Notes: generated by a model not told the origin, from the sequence alone. A stretch of 64,000 nt of DNA from Solimicrobium silvestre (GCF_002976435.1 NZ_PUGF01000015.1:62001-126000); one strand, 5' to 3'. Positions 1-10,143 are shown, counted from the first letter of the stretch. Numbers and translations: made by a program.

Positions 1-841
1 CAACGACTTTTTCTTTACGCAGCAACTCAGTAATGGTCAACACTAAATCGGTTGCGGTAACGCCTTCACGTAACTGACCGGTCAAATTTACACCGACTAC
101 GTCTGGTGTCAGGAAGTAAACTGGTTGGCCTAACATGCCGGCTTCCGCTTCAATACCGCCCACGCCCCAACCAACTACGCCAATACCGTTGATCATGGTG
201 GTGTGGGAGTCAGTACCAACTAAAGTATCTGGATAGTAGATGTCCTTTTTAGCGATTTTATGTACGCCGCGTGCCAGATATTCCAAATTGACCTGATGGA
301 CAATACCGAAGCCTGGAGGAACTACGCCGAACGTATCAAAGGCTTGCATGCCCCATTTCATGAACTGGTAACGCTCATTGTTACGTGAGAATTCCAGTTT
401 CATATTTAAATCGAGGGCTTTCTTTTCGCGGTAATGATCAATCGTGACAGAGTGATCAACTACTAAATCAACCGGAACCAATGGTTCGATATTTTTAGCT
501 TTAATGCCCATTTTAGCGGCTACATTACGCATCGCGGCTAAGTCAGCCAGCAATGGAACGCCGGTAAAATCTTGTAAAACAACGCGTGAAACAACAAAAG
601 GAATTTCATCGTTACGGTCTGCATTGGCACCCCAGTTGGCCAATTGTTTTACGTGTTCTTCGGTTACTTTTTTGCCATCGCAGTTACGCAATACGGACTC
701 TAAAACAATACGGATGGACACTGGTAAGCGTGAAATTTTTACGCCGAGTTTTTTTTCTAGCGCAGGTAAAGAATAAAACTTACCTTTTTTGCTGTCTGAA
801 ATTTTAAATTCTTTCAGGGTTTTAAATGCGTCTTGACTCAT
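1..841 (-). CDS. acnA: Aconitate hydratase A, N-terminal part (runs off the left edge)
   Basis: The reading frame is open from the ATG at 841 to the window edge, so about 280 N-terminal codons of a protein normally near 900 residues are present. It begins [12 protein letters not shown] and contains the aconitase stretches [24 protein letters not shown] and [16 protein letters not shown], which are typical of AcnA/IRP1-type enzymes. The enzyme interconverts citrate and isocitrate through a 4Fe-4S cluster in the cytoplasm. The cluster cysteines lie further along and cannot be seen here. It is the first of a leftward set of TCA-related genes, and a gap of about 120 bp separates it from the next gene upstream. 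Confidence 0.95.
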   Translation of the reverse strand, partial: MSQDAFKTLKEFKISDSKKGKFYSLPALEKKLGVKISRLPVSIRIVLESVLRNCDGKKVTEEHVKQLANWGANADRNDEIPFVVSRVVLQDFTGVPLLADLAAMRNVAAKMGIKAKNIEPLVPVDLVVDHSVTIDHYREKKALDLNMKLEFSRNNERYQFMKWGMQAFDTFGVVPPGFGIVHQVNLEYLARGVHKIAKKDIYYPDTLVGTDSHTTMINGIGVVGWGVGGIEAEAGMLGQPVYFLTPDVVGVNLTGQLREGVTATDLVLTITELLRKEKVV

Positions 842-963
842 GGCTGTTCCTTTTAGTGTATTGAGTGCTGCAGTTATGGAGCGATTACTGATTTAATTTA
901 TTTTACTGTCTTACTTACTATTTTTGCTATTGATGCCGTGCTGACTAGTCAGGCTCTTATGCC

Positions 964-1389
964 TTATTGACCAGCCGTTTTGCAATCATTGGCCAATTGC
1001 TGACCATGACGTGAATCTAGCAACATACCTTTAGTTGGAATGCCGATCCAGACTAAGCCGGCTTTTTTATTTTCAAAGCGATTCGCACCGGTCGTGGTGA
1101 CTACACGTTTTAAGCGATACAGCTTGTTTTTCCAGCGTAAAGCAACATGGTCATTATCATCGCTGTTGGTATAAATAGTCAGCGAATCTTTAAGCTCGCA
1201 TTTATACTCGTAAGTCGTGCTTTCTTTGATGTCGGGAGTCATGTCGTCTTCATCGTTGCTGACTTCTTGTGCTGGAACGGCTTTTTTAGTTGCCGTTTTT
1301 TTTACCGGGGTAGGCGTAGTCGATTGCGCAAAAACGAATTGGCTGGTGATTGAAAGGGTGATAGCGGCGCAAATGGTGCAAAATTTCAC
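964..1389 (-). CDS. Secreted MliC-like protein (possible lysozyme inhibitor)
   Basis: A 141-residue protein with a Sec signal peptide (cleavage likely after SQFVFA) followed by a Thr/Lys/Ala-rich linker. The last 80 residues resemble the MliC/PliC fold: a YEYKCEL start, the GANRFENKKAGLVWIG segment in place of the usual SGARY motif, and a closing cysteine (LANDC) that could pair with the first. MliC proteins inhibit C-type lysozyme in the periplasm. The similarity is judged by eye from motif spacing, so lysozyme inhibition is an inference. The gene sits between acnA and the CitE-like gene, all leftward, with only 13 bp to the upstream gene. Confidence 0.6.
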   Translation of the reverse strand: MKFCTICAAITLSITSQFVFAQSTTPTPVKKTATKKAVPAQEVSNDEDDMTPDIKESTTYEYKCELKDSLTIYTNSDDNDHVALRWKNKLYRLKRVVTTTGANRFENKKAGLVWIGIPTKGMLLDSRHGQQLANDCKTAGQ

Positions 1390-1402
1390 AAATTTCTCCT
1401 GT

Positions 1403-2368
1403 TTATAGTAGTTCTAATGCTGTTTCTGGTAAGGCTAAGCCATTGGTTTTGGCGCGTTTTAAGACCATCCAATAGTAGCGGTAACTAGCGCGGTCATGTA
1501 AGCGACCATTCACTTGAATTGGCCCCCATGCTGCTGCTTGTGCTGCAGTTAAAATGGTGATCGCTTCTTGTAATTCTGAGCTGCGTGGTGCAAATGCTTT
1601 AATAATGGGCTTAATCTGGTCGGGATGAATACTCCACATGCGACTGTAACCGCATTCATTAAAGGCGCGTTGCGCATCATTGGCGACCACCGCGGTATCT
1701 TTAAATTCAGTGGTGACATTATGCGATGCAACTTTTCCATGCAAATGGCAAGCCGCCGCAATATCTAATTTTGCACGCATTACCAACGGATGGGTAAATT
1801 GCCCGGGCGTGCGCATGGCATTGCCGGGAATTGCACCGTAGTGTGCGGAAACAAAATCCATAATTCCGAATGACAAGCATTCCACCGACTTAAGTGCGGC
1901 GATCTGTTGTACTTCGGCTAAAGCGCCGTGGGTTTCGATTAGTACATGAATCGGAATTGCCGGTAAGCCTGAAAAATCACGTTGCAACGCAATCGCTTTG
2001 ATAGCGGTTTGAAGTTGTGCCACATTGTGTACTTTGGGTAGCACAACATAGGCTAACTTGCGGCTGGTGCAAATGTGTTGAATATCTTGTGCAAAAAACG
2101 GACTGGACGGTTCGTGCAGTCGCACGCCGATACGTCCAAAATGATTGGCGTCGGACTCTAGCAACTCAGCAATCAGTTGTGCGTGTGCTGTTTCGTTGCC
2201 ATAGGCAGCGCCATCTTCACAGTCAAAGGTAATGTCGAATAAAGTCGCTGATTCCTGTTGCAGAATCATTGATTTACGCATTAACTTTTCTGAGCCAGCA
2301 TAATGGTCGCAGACAGGTAGCGAAACCGGTAGTAGGTCGTCTTGGAATAATACGTTAGATGGATGCAT
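1403..2368 (-). CDS. HpcH/HpaI aldolase / citrate lyase beta-like (CoA-ester lyase family) protein
   Basis: A 321-residue TIM-barrel protein of the CitE-like family. Visible hallmarks are TFDCEDGAAYGNE (acidic metal-binding residues), VLPKVHN, HVLIETHGAL (the conserved Glu of the family) and MWSIHPDQI near the C terminus. Relatives cleave or form C-C bonds in CoA esters or 2-oxo acids using Mg2+. No citrate lyase alpha or gamma gene is nearby, so true citrate lyase is unlikely. Burkholderiales often keep this gene between mdh and acnA, which suggests a link to TCA metabolism, but its substrate cannot be read from the sequence. Confidence 0.85.
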   Translation of the reverse strand: MHPSNVLFQDDLLPVSLPVCDHYAGSEKLMRKSMILQQESATLFDITFDCEDGAAYGNETAHAQLIAELLESDANHFGRIGVRLHEPSSPFFAQDIQHICTSRKLAYVVLPKVHNVAQLQTAIKAIALQRDFSGLPAIPIHVLIETHGALAEVQQIAALKSVECLSFGIMDFVSAHYGAIPGNAMRTPGQFTHPLVMRAKLDIAAACHLHGKVASHNVTTEFKDTAVVANDAQRAFNECGYSRMWSIHPDQIKPIIKAFAPRSSELQEAITILTAAQAAAWGPIQVNGRLHDRASYRYYWMVLKRAKTNGLALPETALELL

Positions 2369-2474
2369 CGTTTATATGTATAGACTACCCAAGCGGTTAG
2401 CCTGGGTAGTTGTATCACATTAGAAATAGAACAGTGAAGCTGCTAAGAAAATAATCGAAATAAAATAACCTAAA

Positions 2475-3464
2475 TTATCCGACTAAATGTTTAACGCCTT
2501 CACGCTCTTCTGACAGTTCTTTGAGTGTAAGGTTAATGCGTTCTTGTGAGAATGCGTCAATCGCTAAACCTTGCACGATTTGGTATTCGCCGTTAGCTGT
2601 AGTAACAGGGAAGCCAAACATTGTGCCTTCAGGAATGCCATAAGAACCGTCAGATGGGATACCCATGGTAGTCCATTTGCCATTAGTGCCTAAAGCCCAG
2701 TCACGTACATGGTCAATTGCTGCATTAGCTGCTGATGCTGCTGAAGACAAGCCGCGTGCTTCGATAATGGCTGCGCCACGTTTTCCAACTGTTGGCAAGA
2801 ACACGTCTTTGTTCCACACGTCGTCATTAATCATTTCTTTGACTGATTTGCCATCGGTAGTCGCAAAACGGTAGTCGGCGTACATCGTTGGTGAGTGATT
2901 ACCCCATACGCACATTTTTTCAATTTCTGTTACTGATTTGTTGACTTTGGCCGCGACTTGCGACAACGCGCGGTTGTGATCCAAACGCAGCATTGCTGTA
3001 AAGTTTTTGGATGGCAGGCCTGGTGCCGATTTCATGGCGATGTAGGCATTGGTGTTAGCTGGATTACCTACAACTAAAACTTTAACAGTACGCTTAGCAA
3101 CTGCGTCGAGTGCTTTACCTTGAACGGTAAAAATTTGTGCATTCGCTTCTAATAAATCTTTACGTTCCATGCCTGGTCCGCGTGGGCGTGCGCCAACTAA
3201 CAGGGCAAAATCGATATCTTTAAATGCTGTCATTGGATCGCTGTGAGCGGTCATTCCAGCCAATAATGGGAATGCGCAATCGTTGATTTCCATCATCACG
3301 CCTTGCAGCGCTTTTTGTGCTTTTTCATCTGCAATTTCTAATAATTGCAAAATAACCGGTTGATCTTTGCCGAGCATATCGCCATTGGCGATGCGGAATA
3401 ATAAGGCATAGCCGATTTGTCCAGCGGCGCCGCTTACAGAAACGCGCATAGGTGATTTAGTCAT
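2475..3464 (-). CDS. mdh: Malate dehydrogenase (NAD)
   Basis: A 329-residue cytoplasmic enzyme that oxidises malate to oxaloacetate. The N terminus carries the dinucleotide-binding loop [16 protein letters not shown]. Further on are the substrate-binding [35 protein letters not shown] and the catalytic histidine region [12 protein letters not shown]. This is the 'long' cytosolic-type Mdh common in betaproteobacteria. An in-frame start lies 27 bp upstream (3491), but the ATG at 3464 has a GGAGA ribosome-binding site and matches the family N terminus, so I chose it. It is divergent from the GntR gene, and the shared gap holds a perfect palindrome. Confidence 0.96.
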   Translation of the reverse strand: MTKSPMRVSVSGAAGQIGYALLFRIANGDMLGKDQPVILQLLEIADEKAQKALQGVMMEINDCAFPLLAGMTAHSDPMTAFKDIDFALLVGARPRGPGMERKDLLEANAQIFTVQGKALDAVAKRTVKVLVVGNPANTNAYIAMKSAPGLPSKNFTAMLRLDHNRALSQVAAKVNKSVTEIEKMCVWGNHSPTMYADYRFATTDGKSVKEMINDDVWNKDVFLPTVGKRGAAIIEARGLSSAASAANAAIDHVRDWALGTNGKWTTMGIPSDGSYGIPEGTMFGFPVTTANGEYQIVQGLAIDAFSQERINLTLKELSEEREGVKHLVG

Positions 3465-3773
3465 GTTCAATCTCCAAAGTAATAAAAACAAGATTACAAA
3501 AGTGCCGGATAAATGCAGTAAAAAATCAATAAAAGCAGTAATTTTACTAGCAGTTGTCTGGCGAGTTAGTAGGTATATCTTTGGGCGTATCAGTCAGCCC
3601 CGTCCTATTGCTGAATTTATATTGAGCGTGTGCTCAGGCTATATTTTATATAATCATTCACAATGCCACATAAACTTGACAGAAATATGACCAGTAATGC
3701 TGAAATTGCGCCGCTCAATATTTTCTTAGGCGCGAGTTTAGGCTCTCAGATAATGCATGTCAATATATATCAT

Positions 3774-3791
3774 ATGTCTTATATAAGACAT
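3774..3791. promoter_or_regulatory. Perfect 18-bp palindrome, probable GntR operator
   Basis: The sequence ATGTCTTATATAAGACAT equals its own reverse complement over all 18 bases. It lies in the mdh/gntR divergent gap, 57 bp before the chosen gntR start, and its AT-rich centre could double as a -10 element. GntR-family dimers bind such palindromes. Autoregulation, and possibly control of mdh, is inferred from position. Confidence 0.65.
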
Positions 3792-3847
3792 GTTAAGTGC
3801 ACTATTTTGCTGGACGATTAATGGGTTTTGTGGTGAAATCTAGGTCT

Positions 3848-4660
3848 ATGAACCCTGACCTGCCTAATCCATCAGCAACCGACCAAGTAAGTCAAACTAC
3901 ATTGACTCCGACGGTTGCACATGCCCCATCTCCAAATCAGTCAGCCCCAACTTTTAGTCCCTTATATCAACAGATTAAATCACTCATCACACAAAGTCTA
4001 CAATCAGGTGAGTGGAAGCCGGGTGAATTAATTCCTAGCGAGGTTGAATTGGCGGTGCGGTTTAAGGTCAGTCAAGGCACCGTGCGTAAAGCGATTGATG
4101 AATTGTCGGCGGAAAATGTCGTGGTGAGAAGGCAGGGTAAAGGCACTTTTGTTGCCACTCATCATGAGGCGCGAGCACAATTCAGGTTTTTACGTTTAAA
4201 GCCGAATGAGGGCGTGCAGCAATATCCTTCAAATCGTATTCTTGAGGTAAAGCGAATTCGCGCTCCGGCTGAAATTGCTAAATTGCTGGATATAAAAGTG
4301 GCCGACTCGGTCATTTTTATACGCAGGGTGCAATCTTTTGACGGTGTGCCAACAATTTTGGAAGAGTTATGGTTGCCGGGCGCTATCTTTAAAGGTTTAA
4401 CCGCCGAGTTACTCAATGAGTACAAGGGGCCGATGTATGCCTTATTCGAAACTGAATTCGGCACGCACATGATACGTGCGTCAGAGCAACTTCGATCGGT
4501 AGCTGCGGATCAGGCTGCTGCGGATTTGTTAAAAATAGATGTGGGTGCGCCACTATTAAATGTGGAGCGAGTTTCCTACACTTATGGGGACAAACCGGTT
4601 GAGTTCCGCAGAGGGTTATACTTAACGTTAAATCATCATTATCATAATGAATTGAGTTAG
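3848..4660 (+). CDS. GntR family transcriptional regulator (HutC/UTRA type)
   Basis: A 270-residue DNA-binding repressor or activator. After a Pro/Ser/Thr-rich tail, the winged-helix domain starts at FSPLYQQIKSLITQ and includes GELIPSEVELAVRFKVSQGT, then RRQGKGTFVATH. The C-terminal half, with IFIRRVQSFDGVP, is the UTRA ligand-binding domain. Its place between mdh and sdhC suggests it controls the TCA operons, as in other Burkholderiales. The start is uncertain: GTG 3797 and ATG 3821 are in frame, but 3848 gives the tail length I recall for relatives. None of the three has a strong ribosome-binding site. Confidence 0.88.
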   Translation: MNPDLPNPSATDQVSQTTLTPTVAHAPSPNQSAPTFSPLYQQIKSLITQSLQSGEWKPGELIPSEVELAVRFKVSQGTVRKAIDELSAENVVVRRQGKGTFVATHHEARAQFRFLRLKPNEGVQQYPSNRILEVKRIRAPAEIAKLLDIKVADSVIFIRRVQSFDGVPTILEELWLPGAIFKGLTAELLNEYKGPMYALFETEFGTHMIRASEQLRSVAADQAAADLLKIDVGAPLLNVERVSYTYGDKPVEFRRGLYLTLNHHYHNELS

Positions 4661-4674
4661 TAGGACAAGTTGCA

Positions 4675-4714
4675 TTGGTTAAATTTTGCTTGTTGTACTA
4701 ATCTTTATAAGAAT
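4675..4714 (+). promoter_or_regulatory. Possible sdhC promoter with imperfect operator
   Basis: TTGGTT (4675-4680) and TAATCT (4699-4704) are spaced 18 bp apart and could be -35 and -10 boxes. The -10 overlaps ATCTTTATAAGAAT (4701-4714), an imperfect inverted repeat sharing the TCTT...AAGA arms of the palindrome at 3774. This is tentative because neither box is close to consensus. Confidence 0.3.
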
Positions 4715-4809
4715 TATTTTGCAAGTTTGTCGAATAAGTCTTGGTGCGTCGCACAAAATAGGTGAAAATTATGCGCCTATGAAATATTTCAATAAAAGGA
4801 GTAGTTGTT

Positions 4810-5211
4810 ATGCCTGAAGCCCACCGGCCACAGTTTCGTAACATTCATGTTACACAATTAGCCAAATATCGCCTACCTCTAGCCGGAATTGTGTCCATCT
4901 TGCACCGTATTAGCGGCGTATTGATGTTCCTGCTTTTGCCATTTATTCTTTACCTGCTCGACAATAGCCTGACTTCTGAAGATACCTTTGCGTATTTGAA
5001 GGGTTACATCCAATTCCCGTTGGTTAAGTTAATTATTTTAGTCCTGTCTTGGGCCTATTTGCATCATTTCTGCGCTGGCGTTCGCCACGTGGCGATGGAT
5101 ATGCACGTGGGTTTGGACAAAGACACAGCGCGTAAATCTGCCGCTGGTATTTTTATGGTGAGCATTCCACTTGCAGCATTGGTTGCCCTGAAATTGTTTG
5201 GAGCATTTTAA
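4810..5211 (+). CDS. sdhC: Succinate dehydrogenase cytochrome b556 subunit
   Basis: A 133-residue membrane anchor of complex II with three hydrophobic segments. The family motif LHRISGVLMF near residue 37 and the histidine-rich HHFCAGVRHVAMDMHVG, which holds the heme-ligand histidine, are both present. With SdhD it anchors SdhAB to the inner membrane and forms the quinone site. A strong AAAAGGAG ribosome-binding site precedes the ATG. It is the first gene of sdhCDAB-sdhE. Confidence 0.95.
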   Translation: MPEAHRPQFRNIHVTQLAKYRLPLAGIVSILHRISGVLMFLLLPFILYLLDNSLTSEDTFAYLKGYIQFPLVKLIILVLSWAYLHHFCAGVRHVAMDMHVGLDKDTARKSAAGIFMVSIPLAALVALKLFGAF

Positions 5212-5212
5212 A

Positions 5213-5578
5213 ATGGCAAATAATAATATTGGACCAAAACGCCTGGTAGTCGGCGCGCATTACGGCCTGAAAGATTGGCTGGTGCAACGTTTAACTGCAA
5301 TCATCATGGCACTGTATACCGTGATTTTGCTGGCCAAGTTTTTAATGGCGAATGATTTTAGCTATGTTGGTTGGGCTGGCATGTTCGCCCAGCAGTGGTT
5401 TAAGCTGGCTACCTTTGCAGTGCTGATGTCGTTGTTCTATCACGCATGGATCGGTATTCGCGATATATCAATGGATTATGTTAAGCCACTTGTGTTGCGG
5501 TTGACATTGCAAGTTGCCGCCGTATTGTGGTTGATTGGCTGTGCCGGTTGGACAGTACAAATTTTGTGGAGAGTGTAA
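5213..5578 (+). CDS. sdhD: Succinate dehydrogenase membrane anchor subunit
   Basis: A 121-residue protein with three membrane segments. [21 protein letters not shown] at the N terminus and [18 protein letters not shown] are typical of SdhD, and the His in YHAW is a heme-region residue. The ATG at 5213 is preceded by GGAG nine bases away. An in-frame TTG at 5198 lies inside sdhC and is not needed. Only one base separates it from the sdhC stop, so translation is probably coupled. Confidence 0.94.
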   Translation: MANNNIGPKRLVVGAHYGLKDWLVQRLTAIIMALYTVILLAKFLMANDFSYVGWAGMFAQQWFKLATFAVLMSLFYHAWIGIRDISMDYVKPLVLRLTLQVAAVLWLIGCAGWTVQILWRV

Positions 5579-5580
5579 TC

Positions 5581-7371
5581 GTGGCTGAAGCTAAACCTAT
5601 TTTAAAATCAACTATCCCTACGCGGCGTTTTGATGCGGTGATTGTCGGCGCAGGCGGCTCTGGTATGCGCGCTTCGTTGCAATTGGCCGAAGCAGGCTTG
5701 AATGTAGCGGTTCTCTCTAAAGTATTTCCTACCCGTTCACACACTGTTGCTGCACAAGGCGGTATCGGTGCTTCCCTGGGAAATATGTCGGAAGATAACT
5801 GGTACTGGCATATGTTTGATACCGTAAAAGGATCAGACTATTTAGGCGACCAGGACGCGATTGAATTCATGTGTCGTGAAGCACCAAAAGTGGTGTACGA
5901 ATTAGAACATTTCGGTATGCCTTTTGACCGTAATGCAGACGGAACTATTTATCAGCGTCCATTCGGAGGACATACCGCTAATTTCGGTGAAAAACCTGTG
6001 CAGCGCGCTTGTGCTGCGGCCGATCGTACCGGACACGCTTTGTTGCATACGCTGTATCAGCGCAATGTTAGCGCTCGCACACAGTTTTTTGTTGAGTGGA
6101 TGGCGTTAGATATTATTCGCAATGAAGATGGTGATGTTTTGGGTGTGATCGCACTTGAAATGGAAACCGGCGAATTGATGATACTTGAAGGTAAAACCAC
6201 TATTTTTGCAACCGGTGGAGCAGGGCGTATTTTCGCGGCATCTACCAACGCATTTATCAATACTGGTGATGGCTTGGGTATGGCTGCACGTGCTGGCCTG
6301 CCGTTGGAAGATATGGAGTTCTGGCAATTCCATCCAACTGGCGTTGCCGGTGCTGGTGTGTTGATTACCGAAGGCGTTCGTGGTGAAGGCGGAATTCTGG
6401 TCAATTCAGAAGGCGAACGTTTCATGGAGCGTTATGCGCCAACCTTGAAAGATTTGGCACCTCGCGACTTCGTTTCTCGCTCGATGGATCAAGAAATTAA
6501 AGAAGGTCGTGGTTGTGGTCCTAATAAAGATCACGTGATGTTGGATCTGCGTCATATCGGTGCAGAAACAATTGAAAAACGTTTGCCGTCAATTTTGGAA
6601 ATTGCCCATAAATTCGCTAACGTTGATGCGACTAAAGAGCCGATTCCAGTTGTGCCGACAATTCACTACCAAATGGGTGGTATTCCAACCAATATCCATG
6701 GTCAGGTAGTTGCGCCAAAAGACGGCCAGCCGAACGCTATCGTTAATGGTATGTATGCGATTGGTGAGTGTGCTTGCGTGTCTGTGCATGGTGCAAATCG
6801 TTTGGGTACTAATTCATTGTTAGATTTGTTGGTGTTTGGTCGTGCTGCCGGTAATCACATTATTGCCGCTGATTTAAAAGCGCAGGAACACAAGCCTTTA
6901 CCAGCGAACGCAGCAGACAAAGCGTTAGCGCGTTTGAATGCGTTGGAAAACAGCTCAGGTACTGAAAAAGTTCAAGACGTGGCTAATGCAATTCGTAGCG
7001 CAATGCAGCGTTATTGTGGCGTGTTCCGTACTGACGAATTGCTGCAGCAAGGCTACAAAGAAATTATGGTCATCGCTGAACGCTGCAAAAATGTTTCATT
7101 CAAAGATAAATCAAAAGTATTCAACACCGCGCGCGTTGAAGCCTTGGAATTGGATAACTTGATTGAAACGGCAAAAGCCACCATCACTTCGGCAGCAGCT
7201 CGTAAAGAATCACGTGGCGCACATGCGCACCGCGATTACTCTGCACGTGATGATGAAAACTGGATGAAACATACTCTGTGGTACTCAGAAGGTAATCGTT
7301 TGGATTACAAACCAGTTCAAACAAAACCGTTGACTGTGGATACGTTCAAACCGAAACCACGTACATTTTAA
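5581..7371 (+). CDS. sdhA: Succinate dehydrogenase flavoprotein subunit
   Basis: A 596-residue catalytic subunit with covalent FAD that oxidises succinate to fumarate. Visible motifs are the FAD-binding [16 protein letters not shown], the flavinylation histidine region [31 protein letters not shown] and the active-site RGEGGIL. The C-terminal [19 protein letters not shown] is also typical. I chose the GTG at 5581 because it gives the MAEAKP start, has a GGAGAG ribosome-binding site and lies two bases after sdhD. A longer frame from 5527 would overlap sdhD. Confidence 0.97.
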   Translation: MAEAKPILKSTIPTRRFDAVIVGAGGSGMRASLQLAEAGLNVAVLSKVFPTRSHTVAAQGGIGASLGNMSEDNWYWHMFDTVKGSDYLGDQDAIEFMCREAPKVVYELEHFGMPFDRNADGTIYQRPFGGHTANFGEKPVQRACAAADRTGHALLHTLYQRNVSARTQFFVEWMALDIIRNEDGDVLGVIALEMETGELMILEGKTTIFATGGAGRIFAASTNAFINTGDGLGMAARAGLPLEDMEFWQFHPTGVAGAGVLITEGVRGEGGILVNSEGERFMERYAPTLKDLAPRDFVSRSMDQEIKEGRGCGPNKDHVMLDLRHIGAETIEKRLPSILEIAHKFANVDATKEPIPVVPTIHYQMGGIPTNIHGQVVAPKDGQPNAIVNGMYAIGECACVSVHGANRLGTNSLLDLLVFGRAAGNHIIAADLKAQEHKPLPANAADKALARLNALENSSGTEKVQDVANAIRSAMQRYCGVFRTDELLQQGYKEIMVIAERCKNVSFKDKSKVFNTARVEALELDNLIETAKATITSAAARKESRGAHAHRDYSARDDENWMKHTLWYSEGNRLDYKPVQTKPLTVDTFKPKPRTF

Positions 7372-7393
7372 AAAGAACACCAAAAGGTAGAAC

Positions 7394-8104
7394 ATGGCAC
7401 GTACTTTAAAATTTCAAATTTACCGCTACGATCCTGATAAGGATGCTAAGCCGTATATGCAAGATTTGTCTGTAGAGCTGCAAGATACAGACAAAATGCT
7501 GCTCGATGCATTGCAACGCATCAAAGCCGATGTGGATGATTCATTGTCGCTGCGCCGCTCATGCCGTGAAGGCGTGTGTGGCTCTGATGCGATGAACATC
7601 AATGGCAAAAACGGTTTGGCTTGTACAACCAATTTGAATGAACTCAAAGAACCTATCGTATTGCGCCCATTACCTGGCTTGCCGGTAATCCGCGATTTGA
7701 TCGTCGATATGACGCAATTCTTTAAGCAATACAATTCAATCAAGCCATTCTTGATCAATGATTCCATTCCGCCTGAAAAAGAGCGTTTGCAGTCACCTGC
7801 TGAACGCGAAGAGTTAGATGGTTTGTACGAGTGTATTTTATGCGCTTGCTGCTCAACTTCTTGCCCATCTTTCTGGTGGAATCCGGATAAATTTGTCGGC
7901 CCGGCTGGGTTGTTGCAAGCGTATCGCTTTATTGCTGACTCACGTGATGAAGCTACTGGCGAACGTTTGGATAATCTGGAAGATCCGTATCGTTTATTCC
8001 GCTGCAAGACCATCATGAATTGCGTGGATGTCTGCCCTAAAGGACTGAATCCAACCAAGGCAATTGGCAAGATTAAAGAACTGATGGTACGCCGCGCTGT
8101 ATAG
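7394..8104 (+). CDS. sdhB: Succinate dehydrogenase iron-sulfur subunit
   Basis: A 236-residue protein that carries electrons from FAD to quinone. The N-terminal ferredoxin domain has the 2Fe-2S cysteines in [13 protein letters not shown] and the later LACTT. The C-terminal domain has [16 protein letters not shown] and [17 protein letters not shown] for the 4Fe-4S and 3Fe-4S clusters. All cluster cysteines are intact. It follows sdhA by 22 bp with an AAAAGGTAG ribosome-binding site. Confidence 0.97.
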   Translation: MARTLKFQIYRYDPDKDAKPYMQDLSVELQDTDKMLLDALQRIKADVDDSLSLRRSCREGVCGSDAMNINGKNGLACTTNLNELKEPIVLRPLPGLPVIRDLIVDMTQFFKQYNSIKPFLINDSIPPEKERLQSPAEREELDGLYECILCACCSTSCPSFWWNPDKFVGPAGLLQAYRFIADSRDEATGERLDNLEDPYRLFRCKTIMNCVDVCPKGLNPTKAIGKIKELMVRRAV

Positions 8105-8120
8105 TGTTTGTTTTATGATA

Positions 8121-8197
8121 AAAGTGGGTAAGCTGAAGTCGATCTTCTTTTGCCCACTTTATCCGATGTGCCTCACTTCCCGGTGCAGGGCCACATC
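8121..8197 (+). other. Two intercistronic hairpins between sdhB and sdhE
   Basis: The first hairpin pairs AAAGTGGG (8121-8128) with CCCACTTT (8153-8160), with an inner GAAG/CTTC. The second pairs GATGTG (8165-8170) with CACATC (8192-8197). Neither is followed by a T-run, so they look like RNA-stability or attenuation structures and not classical terminators. Confidence 0.5.
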
Positions 8198-8211
8198 AAA
8201 AAAGGAATTGT

Positions 8212-8481
8212 ATGTTGATTACTCACCAAGCTGATCCAATTAAACGCGCCAGATTACGGTGGCGTGCGCGTCGCGGTTTATTGGAAAACGATTTGATTTT
8301 GACGCGATTTCTTGATGCAAACGAAGCAACGTTAACCGATGATGAAGTTGAAGCATTTTCAAAACTTATGGAATTGTCAGATAACGATTTAATGGGTTTG
8401 ATACTTGAACGAAATGAGCCAACGGGTGAGCTTGATGATCCTGTGGTTCACACACTGATTCAACGATTACGATCTGCTTAG
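8212..8481 (+). CDS. sdhE: Succinate dehydrogenase assembly factor SdhE (YgfY/CptB family)
   Basis: An 89-residue cytoplasmic protein that helps attach FAD to SdhA. The family motif is clear in RARLRWRARRGLLENDLIL (the RGxxExD core), followed by an acidic helical C terminus. Length matches the family. In E. coli the partner ygfX lies beside sdhE. Here a YgfX-like gene lies about 32 kb away, after fabF, and sdhE stays with the sdh operon. Confidence 0.92.
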   Translation: MLITHQADPIKRARLRWRARRGLLENDLILTRFLDANEATLTDDEVEAFSKLMELSDNDLMGLILERNEPTGELDDPVVHTLIQRLRSA

Positions 8482-8569
8482 CTTAGTTATAAACTGCGCA
8501 TAACAACGTTCTACTGATTTTTTTTGAGCCGTTCGATTAACGACTCACCCCTCCCAAGAAGGAAGAGCC

Positions 8570-9871
8570 ATGACTAACTCTGAAACCAAAGCCACGCTAA
8601 CCTTTTCTGACGGTTCTGCACCGCTGGAAATGCCTATCTACAAAGGGACTGTTGGTCCTGATGTCATTGATATTCGTAAATTGTATGCTGCAACAGGTAT
8701 GTTTACTTATGATCCTGGCTTCATGTCGACTGCCGCTTGTAATTCTGCGATCACTTATATTGATGGTGATAAAGGCGAATTGTTATATCGCGGTTACCCG
8801 ATTGAACAATTGGCAGCTAAAGGTGATTTCCTGGAAAGCTGTTATTTGTTGCTGAATGGCGAATTGCCTAATACAGCGCAAAAAGAAGAATTCGTGTACA
8901 TGGTTTCGCGCCACACAATGGTGCATGAGCAGATGCAATTTTTCTTCCGCGGTTTCCGTCGCGACGCACATCCAATGTCGGTGTTAGTTGGTACTGTTGG
9001 TGCGTTAGCTTCGTTTTACCATGATTCATTAGATATTAATAATCCACGTCATCGCGAAGTATCTGCAATCCGTCTGATTGCCAAGATGCCTACGTTGGTT
9101 GCGATGGCTTATAAATATTCAATCGGTCAGCCGTTTGTTTATCCTAAAAACGAATTGTCGTTCAGCGCCAATTTTATGCACATGATGTTCTCCACTCCTT
9201 GTGAAGAATATAAAATCAATGACGTGTTAGTGCGCGCTTTAGATCGTATTTTGATTTTGCATGCAGATCATGAGCAAAACGCATCGACTTCTACAGTGCG
9301 TCTGGCAGGTTCTTCAGGTGCAAATCCGTTTGCATGTATCGCAGCTGGTATCGCTTGTTTATGGGGGCCTGCACATGGCGGCGCTAATGAGGCAGCGTTA
9401 TCCATGTTGGAGCAAATTGGTAGTGTTGACAATATCCCTGAATTTATCCGTCAAGTTAAAGATAAAAATTCTAGCGTTAAATTGATGGGCTTTGGACATC
9501 GTGTTTACAAAAACTACGATCCACGTGCCAAATTAATGCGTGAAACCTGCTATGAAGTGTTGGCAGAACTTGGCCTGGAAAATGACCCATTGTTTAAATT
9601 GGCGATGGCGTTAGAAAAAATTGCGCTGGAAGACGAATACTTCGTTTCTCGCAAATTGTATCCAAACGTTGACTTCTACTCAGGTATCGTACAACGCGCG
9701 CTGGGTATTCCAACCGCTCTGTTTACTGGTATTTTTGCAATGGCACGGACCATTGGCTGGGTCGCTCAGTGGAAAGAAATGATTTCGGATCCAGAGCAAA
9801 AAATTGGCCGTCCACGTCAATTGTTTGTAGGCGAAACAACACGTACTGTTAAACCGATTGCAGAACGTTAA
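8570..9871 (+). CDS. gltA: Citrate synthase (type II, hexameric)
   Basis: A 433-residue enzyme that condenses oxaloacetate and acetyl-CoA to citrate. Catalytic histidine regions are visible in [13 protein letters not shown] and [17 protein letters not shown], with the aspartate region in [17 protein letters not shown] and the substrate arginine in [12 protein letters not shown]. The N-terminal beta domain, with [10 protein letters not shown], marks the Gram-negative NADH-sensitive type. A GGAAGAG ribosome-binding site precedes the ATG. It ends the sdh-gltA unit, because a strong terminator follows. Confidence 0.97.
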   Translation: MTNSETKATLTFSDGSAPLEMPIYKGTVGPDVIDIRKLYAATGMFTYDPGFMSTAACNSAITYIDGDKGELLYRGYPIEQLAAKGDFLESCYLLLNGELPNTAQKEEFVYMVSRHTMVHEQMQFFFRGFRRDAHPMSVLVGTVGALASFYHDSLDINNPRHREVSAIRLIAKMPTLVAMAYKYSIGQPFVYPKNELSFSANFMHMMFSTPCEEYKINDVLVRALDRILILHADHEQNASTSTVRLAGSSGANPFACIAAGIACLWGPAHGGANEAALSMLEQIGSVDNIPEFIRQVKDKNSSVKLMGFGHRVYKNYDPRAKLMRETCYEVLAELGLENDPLFKLAMALEKIALEDEYFVSRKLYPNVDFYSGIVQRALGIPTALFTGIFAMARTIGWVAQWKEMISDPEQKIGRPRQLFVGETTRTVKPIAER

Positions 9872-9895
9872 TCAAAATTCCATGTAATTTTTAAT

Positions 9896-9928
9896 GGAAA
9901 AAGCGAGCTTTAGCGGCTCGCTTTTTCC
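9896..9928 (+). terminator. Intrinsic terminator after gltA
   Basis: A perfect 13-bp stem, GGAAAAAGCGAGC with GCTCGCTTTTTCC, encloses a 7-base loop. The T-run lies inside the descending arm. It is placed 25 bp after the gltA stop, so sucA should need its own promoter. Confidence 0.85.
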
Positions 9929-10040
9929 AAAAATTATATGGTATGCTTCGCCCTAGTAATTTATTGGAATTAGTGTAAAGTGCAGTCGAGAATTACTTTC
10001 TCTTAACCGTAAAAGTAATTAACAGACTAAAACCTCGAGC

Positions 10041-10135
10041 CCTTCCCCACAACTTGATGTGCAATCCGCTAACCGGTCAGGCCGTGTCGCGGAAGGTTAG
10101 ATTAACCCGCTAATCTCGCGAAACGCGAAGAAAGG
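10041..10135 (+). promoter_or_regulatory. Structured sucA leader (sucA RNA motif type cis-regulator)
   Basis: Several pairings can be read directly in the 5' leader. CTAACC (10069-10074) pairs with GGTTAG (10095-10100). CCTTCC (10041-10046) pairs with GGAAGG (10091-10096) and would compete with that. AGATTA (10099-10104) pairs with TAATCT (10111-10116). TCGCG AAA CGCGA (10116-10128) abuts the ribosome-binding site AAAGG. A conserved 'sucA RNA motif' is known from 5' UTRs of Burkholderiales sucA genes. I assign this leader to that family from position and structure, without a covariance-model search. The exclusive pairings suggest a switch controlling translation of sucA. Confidence 0.65.
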
Positions 10136-10143
10136 TGAGCAAG

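Noticed and set aside
57-841. Plus-strand frames opposite acnA (504-807)
   Set aside because: Shadows of the clear aconitase coding strand.
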